Source: Conidiobolus incongruus B7586 (taxonomy: Eukaryota > Entomophthoromycota > Entomophthoromycetes > Entomophthorales > Conidiobolaceae). From it: a stretch of DNA of 33,213 nt. Numbering within the stretch: the stretch's first letter is position 1; each line of letters opens with the position of its first letter. Made by a program: the position numbers and the translations under genes. Below the pieces are notes generated by a model, which was not told where the DNA came from, did no database searches, and was given only the letters and a program-made list of their open reading frames with translations. Positions 10,313 to 20,895 of this stretch are shown here, one piece after another. The DNA lies in assembly GCA_000697335.1 (NCBI GenBank), contig JNEM01013741.1, positions 1-33,213 on the forward strand, read 5' to 3'.

Positions 10313-13300
10313 ACCAAATATTTAAACAAAAACCGATTAACGGAGGATTTAACCTGCCTTTATATACTCTAATGGATTTGACTGAAATTAATGCATTGAT
10401 TTTTAATTAATTTCATAAATGTTGAGGTTAAAGGTGTAATCATTTATATATCAATAATTCAAAAACAGTTTTTATTATAAGTTCAATAAAGATAATTAAC
10501 ATATATTAAAAATAATTAAGCATGTTAAACATTTATACATTTATTATATTATATTATTTATAGATAATTTAATAATAATTTTGAAGGCATTAGAAAATTT
10601 AAAAAATCAAAAATACCCATGAATTAGATTTGAATGAGGGTTCACATTACACTATTGGCGTCATTATTATAACCTTAATTAATTTCAACTTTCCATTCCC
10701 GCTGATATCAACTTGTTAAATTCTAAGAATTTGATTGTTTTTTGTCTATTATGTAATCTTGATTCATCGGTTACCCTTTTTTAATATTTACTAATATATA
10801 TATAATATGATTATAGTATTTAACAGGTTTTATTTATTTATATTCATTGTCAACTATAGGTTAAATATAATTTCATTTTATTATTAATATTTTAATAAAG
10901 AAAAATTACAAAATTAGTTTAATTATAAACTGATTAAAACAAAGAGAATATGATTTAATACTAAACTATGATTTATTGATTGATTATAGGGATGTTTTTT
11001 AGTAGTCTCATTGAGAAATCAATTAATCAGTTTTCAATAAATATACAGAAATATATAGAGGTTATTATAATTAATTCCTCTAGCATTTTCAGCCTAGGAA
11101 CAATTGATAAAATTTAAAAATTAATCAAAAATATTTTTAATTATCTAAAAATAACATACATCCACATGAAAAAAATTGTTTTCAATTTAATAATTAATTC
11201 AGGTCATTAAATTTTCAAAGTTTATAACAATTAAAATCATAATATTATTTTTTTACATATTGCAAATAATGTAATTATTAATGGTAAACATTCAATGAGA
11301 AATAACTGACTAATTGATAGATATCCATTTCAAAGGTTGTTTATATTGGAATTGGGTATAGTATTTTAATAGTAATAAACTTAAATATTATCCTTGAAGC
11401 TTCATACTTTAAATTAAGAACTTAATCCACATTAAAAATTAAATTTAAGATATTGTTATCGGATGATCAGTTAGTATTACAAAGTGTAACATATAAAAGT
11501 TTTGAAATTGGAAAACCTATATTAAATGTTGAATACTATATAATTTTGAAACTGAATTTATTATTGTGATTATAATATAATTGAAATAATTTATTACTAT
11601 TATTAAATTAAATTAGGACATGATACTTTGATATTGGTAATATTTTGGATATTTGAATATAATATAATATAATATTTTATTTTCATACAACTTTAATGCT
11701 TATTTCTTGAATAATGTTAAAAATTATGCAGATTTGAAAACAAAATGTTTTGAATTTATCATCAGTACCCTAAAAACATAATGGTATTTTATATAGTATT
11801 GAAACTAAATATTTATATATAAATATATGGAATAAAGGGTGTTAAATTACAAAATCATACCGATTTTTTGGTTGATTATTATTATTAATATAACTGTTAT
11901 TTTATATAAAGTCAATTTAGAATTTAAATAATAAAATATTCAATGTAACATGTTCTATTTATTATTTCTAAATTATCATAAAATAATTAAATATATGATT
12001 AATATATCAGTACTGTAAATTATGATCCAAATGTAATCATTTTTGAAACAGCTTGATAAAAACGATAAAAGAGTATTTGAGGGTTTTTGGCTGTACATTT
12101 CTTGATTCCTTATATTGTTTTAACATTATATTTATAACAAATTTAGAGGTTGAATGAAATTAATTTGGAAATTTAAATTAATTATCAGTTAAATAGGTCT
12201 CAATGATTGAGTCATTTACATCAATTCTGCATTCAAGCGGTATTGGGCTATTTGAAAGATATTTATAGGATATATAAGCACGGATATATCATTAATATTT
12301 CTTCATCAAGTACTAACAACATCAAAATCGGTTATTAAACACACAATTTCTTTATGATTTTCATATGTAAAATTAAATGATGACACCAATATGATTATTT
12401 GGGTTATTTACCTAATTAATAAAATCTTGAAGGCTAGTAAACAAGGTACTCAAAAGTAGTGTATAGAATAGAGTACACTAATCCTTAAAGTTATTAGTTA
12501 TACTATATTTTCGAGAATACTAAGTTATTTTAATATCTGGCTAATGAAAATTCTAAGATAAAGAGTGATATTATTATATATTGGTATATTTATACAAATG
12601 ATCTTCATTTGTAGTCATCCTTGAATAATACTTATTAATATGCATTAATTATATAATCAAAGATTCTTTCATCAAGAGTAAATGTAAATAAATATATATA
12701 TAAATCTAAAGTATATCTATAATAATAATTATGAATTTAATATAGTTCAAAAATTATCAATGGTTTAATTATAATTTATTAATAGGTAATATTTGTAAAA
12801 CTAAAATTATTGATTATATTATTGAATATATTATTAAAAAATTAAACTTTATACTAATTTTAATATTGATTATAAATATGATCAATTTAATAGCATTCCA
12901 ATTTTAAATATATAAAAGAAAATTTACATAAAATATATTAAATTTGATTTTTAAATTTTAATAATAATAAATTAATATAATTCTATATATTATTAAGTAT
13001 AAATAATATCAATAGGGATAGTCTTTAATTATAATAAATAATAATAATTAATAATATTTAAAGAATAAAAATAAAAATGATAATATTAGTATAAAAATTA
13101 AAATATGGCAAATTTTTTAATTTCTGATTTTTCTAATATATTATATATTTTGAACAATTTTTTAATTATAAAATATATAAGAAAATAAATATTTTCAAAC
13201 TATATATATATATATTTAATTTTAATTATTTTCTTTATTAAAATATTTTATATTTATAATTTATATTTAAATTTAATCATACTTAAACTAGATAATGATT

Positions 13301-14054
13301 ATCAAAAGGTTTTTATTTTTGTATTTTCAAAACTTAATTATAAACCCTTTAAAATCATCTAAAACTTATAAATAACTTATAAAGATAGTATTTTATTTAA
13401 AACTACCATATATTATTAAATTTATAATTTTAAAGCTAGAAGGGATATTATTTAAAATTTGTTAAAATCTAAAAAATTAATTTTTACTATTATTTTTTTA
13501 CTTATTAATAAAGTAAAAAAATATATAAAAATACTTTTTTATATTTCTTAAAAAATTATTAAAATAATTTAATATTAATTATATAAGCATATTATATATA
13601 CATAAGTTTAAACTTAATAAAAATATAAAATAAATACTTTATAATTTAATAAAAGCTTAAAAGAAAATTAAAACAGTTATAGTTAAATTAAATTTATTAA
13701 GATATAATAAAAACAAAGATTTTTATAATAAATACTTATAATTAATGAATTTTAAATTCCTTTATATAATCTTTTATTTAAAAATAAAACAATATATTAA
13801 GTTAAATTAATCCCCTTCATAAATTTTAATAAATAAATACTTTAAATATAAGTGAGTATTAATTATTGAAATAAATTATAGTAGTATATGGTTTTTTTAT
13901 TTAATACCTTAAGGAAAATCAATTAATAATAAATTATATATTACTTTTTTAAATAAAATAATTTTTAAATAGTATTCTTAATATAAATTAAAAATACTTA
14001 TTATTTTACATAATAATTATAAAATACATAAAGTTATAAAAGATTTTTTATATA

Positions 14055-14290
14055 AAAAAACTAGAGAGAGTTATTATATCTAGTATATTCACTTGATTAT
14101 AACCTATATGATTATAATTATTTTAAACAATTAAAAAAATAGCTTATAAGAAAAAAAATTCCTATAAACAAATTAAATTGTATAAAACATCAAATTTTAG
14201 TCTAATAAAAAAACTATTTTTTAAGTATTAAAAGCTTACTAAAAGTATAAAGAGTTATTAATAATAAAAGAAGCTATGAATTTTATATTA
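14055..14290 (+). repeat. Degenerate dispersed repeat, copy 2 (partner at 0.16-0.40 kb)
   Basis: Same order of landmarks as copy 1: translated blocks LDYNLYDYN and KKIPI, then DNA around TATTAAAAGCTTACT and GAGTTATTAATAATAAAA. Similarity stops soon after the last block in both copies. It sits in the most AT-rich part of the window. Family and age are unknown; the divergence suggests an old insertion. Confidence 0.5.
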
Positions 14291-14932
14291 TATATTAATT
14301 TATTTGTTTAATTTTAATTTCAAAATTGTGCCATTACTTAATTTCTATATTAATAGTAAAAAAGGAGCTATGTTTATTAATATAAATCAAGAGTATTTAT
14401 ATAAAATTTCATAAAAATTAGATATAGGTATAAATTTTCATATTAAAATACATGGTTGATTGAATATTAAAAAATAAAATGAAATTTTATATAACAAATT
14501 TGAGGATTATTCTATAACAAATAGTATATAATTATATTATTGAAAAATAAAGGTATTAAATATTATAGTGATATTGCTTTTATTATAGCTTTCTATGTTT
14601 TATAAAAGTATAAAAACAAAAATATTATACTTTTTGAATCACTGTATAAATTAACAATTGATAAAGAGGGAATTGAATTGTAAAATATATTGGTATTTTG
14701 ATATTAGATGTTTAATATTATTTTTGAAAAAATCACTAATAATTTCATTAAACAAAAAAAATAATAAATATTGATTGATTTAATTAAATGAAAATTATAT
14801 TAATACCAAGCCAATTACCAAAAAAAAAATTAAAAAATTCATAGTTTATAATTTGGTTGATGGAATAGATTATTCTTCCCTCACAAATTTGAAAAAAATT
14901 TTAATATTATAAAATTATTAGAATCAATTAAA

Positions 14933-17359
14933 TTATTGTTCATTGTTAATAATAAAATTATGTTCTAATAGCTCGTCTGCACTGGGACGATCCTCAAAAT
15001 TACTAAATCAAATATATTAATCATTCGAATAATACTAAAAAATATTAGTGACTTACATTAGGAAAGTTTTCTTTAAGAAATCGCTACAATCTTCACTCGC
15101 ATTGGACGGAATTTCGGGCGATACAAAAGACCCTATTTTGAAGATCGCTTGCATTTGGTTGAATTGGGGAAATGGATGTTCCCCTGTCATCATTTCCACT
15201 ATCAAACAGCCCAAGCCCCTATACAATATAATCAATAACAAATTCAAGTGAGATTATTTAGAAATTTACCATATGTCAGCCTTGGGTGTATATCTCGTAT
15301 TTTTCACCACTTCCGGCGCCATCCAATACACTGACCCTTGTAGACTTGCACGATGGTCAGTCACCACAGAGAGCACACCCTCTTGGACTTTTTTGGAGAT
15401 GCCAAAGTCTGTGATCTTGACTTGACCCTTATTGTCCAAGAGAATATTGCCACCCTTGATGTCCCTGTGGATAATGCCCTTTTTGTGCAGGTAGCTCAGA
15501 CCTAGCAGGATTTGGCGTACGAAGGATCGTACCATGGGCTCTTCAAAAGGACCATACTCAGACAGGAGACCTACCACGGATCCTCCGGGAATGTATTCCA
15601 GTAGAATGTTGAGATGGGTGTCGTCGATTTGGGAACCCAGATAGCTCACAATATGCGGATGATTTAAAGTTTTGAGAAGATCAATTTCTCTTTGAAGCGC
15701 TGTCAGCATAGCTTTCTGTCTCGTTGCTTTGCTGTTATTGGGCGTTGGGAGTTCCACTTGCTTCACAGCCATCAATTCACCAGTTCGAGGGTTGAGACCG
15801 AGATATACGTTTCCGAACGATCCAGCACCTATCAACGTGCCTTTAATGAACTTCATCTTGGGTTCACTCGTTTCTTCTTCCGCTTTGGCAACCTGTTGCG
15901 AATCGGATTCCGAAGTTTTCGTGGATTCTGAAGGTACGAATTGTTCTTTTGTGTCGGTTTGGCTAGGCGTTTCTTCAGAAGACGACTGCTTTGGCGATCC
16001 TTGCTCCGATTTTGGCGAATTGGAACTAGTTTCTGAAGGCGGTATCAGGGGTGATTTGGGCTTAACGTTCGTACTATCCTCAGTAACCATTGAATTGATA
16101 TCTTGCAGAGTCTGATCCTTAGGTTTTTCTTCTGGAAGGATTTCAGCAGCCAATTTCGAAGGGCTCTTAGTCTGAGGTTTATGACTATCAGGAAAGTAGG
16201 GCTTCAAATTAGATTCCATGTTGTTCAAGTTACTCACTTCCTGCAACTCTTCGTTAGGGTGATCCGGGAAATATCTCGACAAATTCATCGAAATCAATTC
16301 CGAAGGCGGTCTTTTCCCGAAGATTTTAGTCAATTTCACGCGTTGTGCAACTGCTGGATTTAATAAACTAAATTCCATACGCTCCAAATGCTTTCGATTC
16401 CTAAGTTTTTTAAACTCTTCGTGACTCATAGGTTGATGCTTCTTTCTCAATATAAATTTCTCTTTTTCTGGTCTGTCAATACTCTGACAAATTTCTACTA
16501 GTTCTTTATCACTTAGACTTCGAGTCGATTCCCCCGATACTACAAAAATCGCATACTTTTCGGGATTTTCGTTAATGTTGAATTTATGAAGTACTTTTTT
16601 AAGGATGGATTTGGCGTCGGTAGTATTGTGGACATCTACAATTCGAGTTTGACCGTCGTCACCGTAGACTCTTACGCAATTCTTTTTCACGTTTTCCATG
16701 GACATGATGGTGGTCTGTTCGCCTACGACCATTGAGATCATTGAACTACCACTCGTTGAACTCGTGAGAGAATTGGCAGTGGCGGGGGTATTGGGAGTAT
16801 TTGGGGAATCTGGCTGATATGGTATACCGTTGGGACTAATTGGGGGAGAGTACGCATATTCCGGTAGGAACCCCGCTCGTTTCATATCGAATCCATTTCG
16901 ATCTCCCTTGGAACTGTGGTGCGAATGTGAAGTCTGGTTACTGGACAAATTTTCGGCACTCGGCGACTGCATCAGGGTTTTGGACCTTCTTATTAATGCG
17001 TTAAAAGTACCAATTGGCGAATGTTTGGACGTCGATAAATTTTCCTGCGGCTTCTCTTGAGGGGGAACAATATATTCCTTATAATAATCCTTCTTGGGCC
17101 TACCAGGATGCGATCTCTTCAGCTCCTTAATAGCTGTCAATAATCTGACCCTATCGCCCACTGTTGGGATCCCCATCTGTTTTAGCAAATTGTAGTCCAA
17201 CTCCATCAATAATTCACCATTAATATCGTTCTCTTCGAAGTATTTTTCGAATTGGTCCAAATGTTTCTGCTGTAACCAATCCGCTACATTTTTTTCCGTC
17301 CACCTAAAAGCTGGATGATTTTGATAGATTGGAGAAATTATTGGATAGTTACCATCCAT
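14933..17359 (-). CDS. STE11: MAPKKK of the Ste11/Byr2 type (SAM, RA and kinase domains)
   Basis: Exons 17359-15270, 15218-15057 and 15002-14933 join in phase to 773 residues, ending NNEQ-TAA. Residues about 18-85 are a SAM domain ([16 protein letters not shown] ... [17 protein letters not shown]). A Ser/Pro-rich linker follows. Residues about 226-310 are a Ras-association/ubiquitin-like domain ([17 protein letters not shown]). A second disordered linker leads to a kinase at about 505-765: GAGSFGNV loop, AVKQVE lysine, [11 protein letters not shown] catalytic loop, DFGISKK, WMAPEVV and [15 protein letters not shown] in place of the usual HRDIKGAN is a mild variant; all catalytic residues are present. 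The second exon ends on a perfect GTAAGT donor. In fungi such kinases head pheromone, filamentation and osmostress cascades, with SAM and RA mediating Ste50- or Ras-type inputs. Which cascade it serves here cannot be told. Confidence 0.9.
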
Positions 17360-17686
17360 ATTTTAATTGGTTTAAATGTTTATCAAATGTATTTCCAATA
17401 ATTGGATTTAATGAATGAATTAAAAAAATACAATAGTAGTATATTATATAAATAATACTTTGAATAAGGTTTCAGTTGAACACCTATACTAATAAAATTT
17501 TAATTTAATTGAATCATAATTTTTTAGTGAATTAGATTTGGGATTTTTGATTATTTATAGTAATTTTATGTAATATGGGATTGTTTGATCAAATTGATTA
17601 AAAACTGTCACTTTTTTCTATTCAATTTAAATTTATTCTGAATTTTATATATATTTAAATTTTATCAATATTAATTTTATTAATTT
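17360..17686. other. Intergenic, MAPKKK promoter region
   Basis: Lies between the MAPKKK start and the end of the thioesterase gene, both on the minus strand. AT-rich, no frame; presumably holds the 3' end of the thioesterase transcript and the MAPKKK promoter. No specific site recognised. Confidence 0.5.
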
Positions 17687-18447
17687 TTAAAGGGTATTAA
17701 ATCGTCTCAACTCCAATTTTTTAGCCAAACCTTGGGTTTTTACAGGATCCTTCTCCATCAAACTCAAAGCATTTTTAAACTCCTCACTTAAATCAACTTT
17801 CTTTTGTTTTTGATGATCGTAACTCACACAGGTAGCAATGCATTGACCAATTGGTACACCACCAAGTTTCCTAGATATCAATACAGTATTATAACTTAAG
17901 CGATCTGAGCTAATATCAATCACCCTTGTAGCTATATCAAGCTAATTTACAATTAATAAGTTATTATAGAATTATTAAGTTTATGTACATACATGATCTG
18001 GAAAATTCACCACTTCATAAAATTCTGCCATTTGAGATTTTAGGATAAGTCCAGGGGCTTTTCCTGATTCCATAGCTTCAAATAATGAGGGATTCATGTA
18101 GATAGGTAAGAGTCGGCGATAATCATTTCTACCTATATTATTTAGTATTGAATTATAAAGGTATTGATATTAATATGATTTACCAGATTCGAACATTCTA
18201 TAAAGATTAATATGATTGACAAATTGACTACTATCCTAAATTAACATCAGCATAGAAGCGTAGTAATTATTGAGCTAATTACTTGATGTCCCCAATGTAC
18301 TGGTAAACTAAATAGAGATGGAAAATCCTCTTTGGAAACATTGGTTAATTTGGGGAATTTGGAATTGATAGCGTCGTAATTAAATAATCTTATTGGATAT
18401 TTAATAGTTTTATTGATTTTGAATTGATGATTTAACAATTTAATCAT
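17687..18447 (-). CDS. Hotdog-fold acyl-CoA thioesterase-like protein
   Basis: Exons 18447-18283, 18235-18184, 18132-17993 and 17941-17687 join in phase to 203 residues. The N-terminal 40 residues are basic and Asn/Ile-rich, which could be a mitochondrial presequence. The hotdog domain begins LFSLPVHWGHQDSSQFVNH and continues INLYRMFESGRNDY, matching the (V/P)VRWGDQDxxGHVNNxxYxRYFESxRxxY pattern of 4HBT-type acyl-CoA thioesterases. The catalytic Asp is kept, but the Gly-His after it is replaced (SSQFVNH). Later strands (LILKSQMAEFYEVVNFPD; LSYNTVLIS; IGQCIATCVSYD) fit the fold. Likely hydrolyses acyl-CoA or related thioesters, perhaps in mitochondria; the substrate cannot be predicted. Intron 2 has a normal GTAAAT donor. 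Confidence 0.8.
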
Positions 18448-19005
18448 TTTTATTGTTACTATTAATCAAGATTGAATTTATTGAGAGTGATTTGTGACCT
18501 TGGTAAAATTAATTTAATCCAAATGAAGGTGGAATGGAAATATGGGATATTTGAGTTTATATTAATTTTACAATCATTCAAAAAAATGATTATCAAGTTA
18601 ATATAATTCAAATTGAACATATTCAGTATTAAACAAATTGAAATTCCAATATTTTTAAATTTTTCAAGTGTAATTTTTGTGAAAAATTTGATAATATATC
18701 AGTAACAGTAGGTATATTAAACTAGTTAAGATTTTTATTATTGTTAATATTGTAGCGGTTTAAAATCTTTAAACATTCTAAATCTTTAAAAAAGGTTTAT
18801 AAATCGGTGATTTATTAGAATTCAAAATATCAAATCTATGTTATTATTATATCAAAACATCCATTATTCTTCTAATTCATCATTGAGCAAAATTAGATCA
18901 ATAATAATGTTTTAGCCTAAATATCTTAAATTAATTTATTATTTTTTAATAAAAATTTAAAAAATGTTGTAGCGTTAATAAAAAGGGGATCCGAATACTA
19001 GGGAA
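18448..19005. other. Intergenic between thioesterase and ADE4
   Basis: Should contain the thioesterase promoter and ADE4 3' end. AT-rich, no frame, no recognisable structure. Confidence 0.5.
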
Positions 19006-20895
19006 TTAGGAGCTGTGCTTACTGTTGTAGAGGCCGATAGTTTCGAGGGAGGGAGAAACTATGCGGGATTTAGCGACGTCGCTTCGATTTTGGTCCAAAT
19101 GGGCGAGGTAAGCTTCGTCGACGCCTCCCGTGATGTAGTTACCGTCGAAGACTGAGGTATCGAATTTAGTAATACTAGGGTTGAACTTTCTGCAAGATTC
19201 GATTAAGGCGTCCAATTTCTAGATTATATGTTAGTTTGATCTATATATATAATGAATTCAAATTTACCTGGTAGATGACGGCATCAGCACCAATTTCTTT
19301 GGCAACTTCGTCGTCGGTACGGTTGAAAGCAACCAATTCTTTAGAGGTGGGCATATCGATACCATAGACGTTAGGGTATCTTAAAGGAGGGGCGGCACTG
19401 GCAAAATAGACTTTATTGGCACCGGATTCGCGAGCCATTTGAACGATTTCGGTGGAGGTAGTACCGCGGACGATACTGTCATCGACCAATAAGACGTTCT
19501 TACCGCTAAATTCCATAGCCATTGGATTGAGCTTGCGTCTGACCGATTTCTTTCTAGCTTCTTGACCGGGCATAATGAAAGTTCTGCCAATGTAACGGTT
19601 CTTGACGAAACCTTCTCTGAAGTGAATGTTCAATTTGAAGGCAACTTGTAAAGCGCAAACTCTACTTGTTTCTGGAACAGGGATAACGACATCAATATCA
19701 TGATTGCCGTTGAAAAATTCGAGAATTCTTTCTGCCAAAGCTTCTCCCATAGCTAAACGGGAGTTGTATACGGAAATACCGTCGATGATGGAATCAGGAC
19801 GGGCGAAGTATACATATTCAAAAAGACAAGGAGTAAAAGGACCTCCATGGACTAATTGTCTAGAATAGAGTTGATCTTCGGTAACAATAATAGCTTGACC
19901 GGGTAAGATATCGGTAATGTTGGAAAAACCAATGGTTTCCAAAGCGACACTTTCGGAAGCGAAAGCGTGGTCAATACCTCCGTTAGCAGTCACTCTGGTA
20001 CCATGAACCAAGGGACGAATACCGTTAGGATCCCTGAAAGCAAAGATACCATAGCCAGCGACCATACCAAGGCAAGCATAGCCACCCTTACAAATATCCA
20101 TGACATTCTTAACAGAGTTGAAAAAATCTTCATGATTAATTCTATTGTGTAACCCATGATTAATTGAAATGGACACATTTCATAAATATAATAAATCTAA
20201 TTTACCTAAATTTGCCAGTTTGTTGCAAGGAGTCAGCTAAGATGTTTAAAAGGAGCTCAGAATCGGAATCAGTGTTAATATGACGATGAGCATCGTGATC
20301 CAAGTGATTTTGCAACTCTGCAGAATTGACCAGGTTACCATTCTAAAGAATTCAAAGTTAATACCGGTACTTTACAATCGTTCTTAATAAAGCAGTGGAG
20401 CTTGATTATGCTCCATGTGAATTTCACCATGAAGCTTTATCCGGGACTGCATAGTATGTTTGTATTACTTACATGGGCCAAAACTAAACCATAAGGACTG
20501 TTGACATAGAAGGGTTGGGCTTCTGAGTCAGAAGAAGTACCAGCAGTAGGATAACGAACTTGAAATATCTAGTTAAATATTGAAAAAAAATATTTTGTGA
20601 ATCAGTATATTTACCATGACCAACACCATAGTTGCCAACTAAATTCATAATATCCTTCTGTTCAAAAACATCATTGACCATACCATTACCTTTTCTTTGG
20701 TATAAACGACCCTTTCTACCACAAGTGATAATACCAGCAGCATCCTAGTATCATAGAATCAACCATAAAGTTAATAATATACAACTAAACAGTAGCTACC
20801 TGACCACGATGCTGTAAAAAACTGAGGGATTCGCACAGATCGGGCGAAACGTGATACTCTTTATTAGGGGAAAAAATAGCGGTAATACCACACAT
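19006..20895 (-). CDS. ADE4: Amidophosphoribosyltransferase (first step of purine synthesis)
   Basis: Exons 20895-20800, 20744-20615, 20558-20473, 20342-20206, 20141-19268 and 19218-19006 join in phase to 511 residues, about the length of yeast Ade4. The start MCGI places the nucleophilic Cys2 of the class II glutaminase directly after the initiator Met; no propeptide is present. HRGQDAAGI spans the first junction, and RYPTAG follows a GVGH stem across the second. The phosphoribosyltransferase half carries the PRPP signature [17 protein letters not shown]. It transfers ammonia from glutamine to PRPP to give phosphoribosylamine in the cytosol and is normally feedback-inhibited by purine nucleotides. 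The third acceptor choice matters: the TAG at 20569-20571 would add bases and break the frame, while the CAAG just downstream restores the conserved VRYPTAG. Intron 3 (130 nt) is unusually long and is listed separately. Confidence 0.95.
20343..20472 (-). promoter_or_regulatory. Long structured intron 3 of ADE4, three-way-junction candidate
   Basis: At 130 nt this is more than twice the length of most introns here and visibly richer in G and C. On the transcribed strand ATAAAGC (20440-20434) pairs with GCTTTAT (20393-20387). Inside lie two hairpins: ATGGTGA/TCACAT with one bulge (20430-20415) and GGAGC/GCTCC with an 8-nt loop (20414-20397). An alternative outer stem GCAGT (20450-20446) with ACTGC (20396-20392) shares two bases with the first stem, so the two outer stems exclude one another. 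A further weak hairpin lies near the acceptor. This may be a splicing control element, an intronic RNA, or chance; it does not match the bacterial purine riboswitch in detail. Confidence 0.4.

Larger units (their letters stand above)
10267..14932. other. 4.7-kb gene-free AT-rich block
   Basis: No open frame of note on either strand and no spliced chain of exons that I could follow. Left part (10.3-12.6 kb) is ordinary AT-rich intergenic sequence and should contain the Rax1-like promoter. Right part (about 12.7-14.9 kb) is more extreme, dominated by runs of A, T and TA, and carries the second copy of the dispersed repeat. No tRNA or other RNA signature seen. Confidence 0.6.

Noticed and set aside
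15692-17060. Several plus-strand open frames opposite the MAPKKK
   Set aside because: They are antisense shadows of a gene with clear SAM, RA and kinase domains; none shows a domain of its own.
20142-20205. An ATG inside this segment that would give ADE4 exon 5 its own start
   Set aside because: It lies in an intron with good donor and acceptor; splicing joins [11 protein letters not shown] exactly where PurF-type enzymes are continuous, and the catalytic Cys2 is in exon 1.
20343-20472. Box C/D or H/ACA snoRNA in the long ADE4 intron
   Set aside because: No RTGATGA with a matching CTGA box, and no ACA at the right place behind a hairpin-hinge-hairpin.
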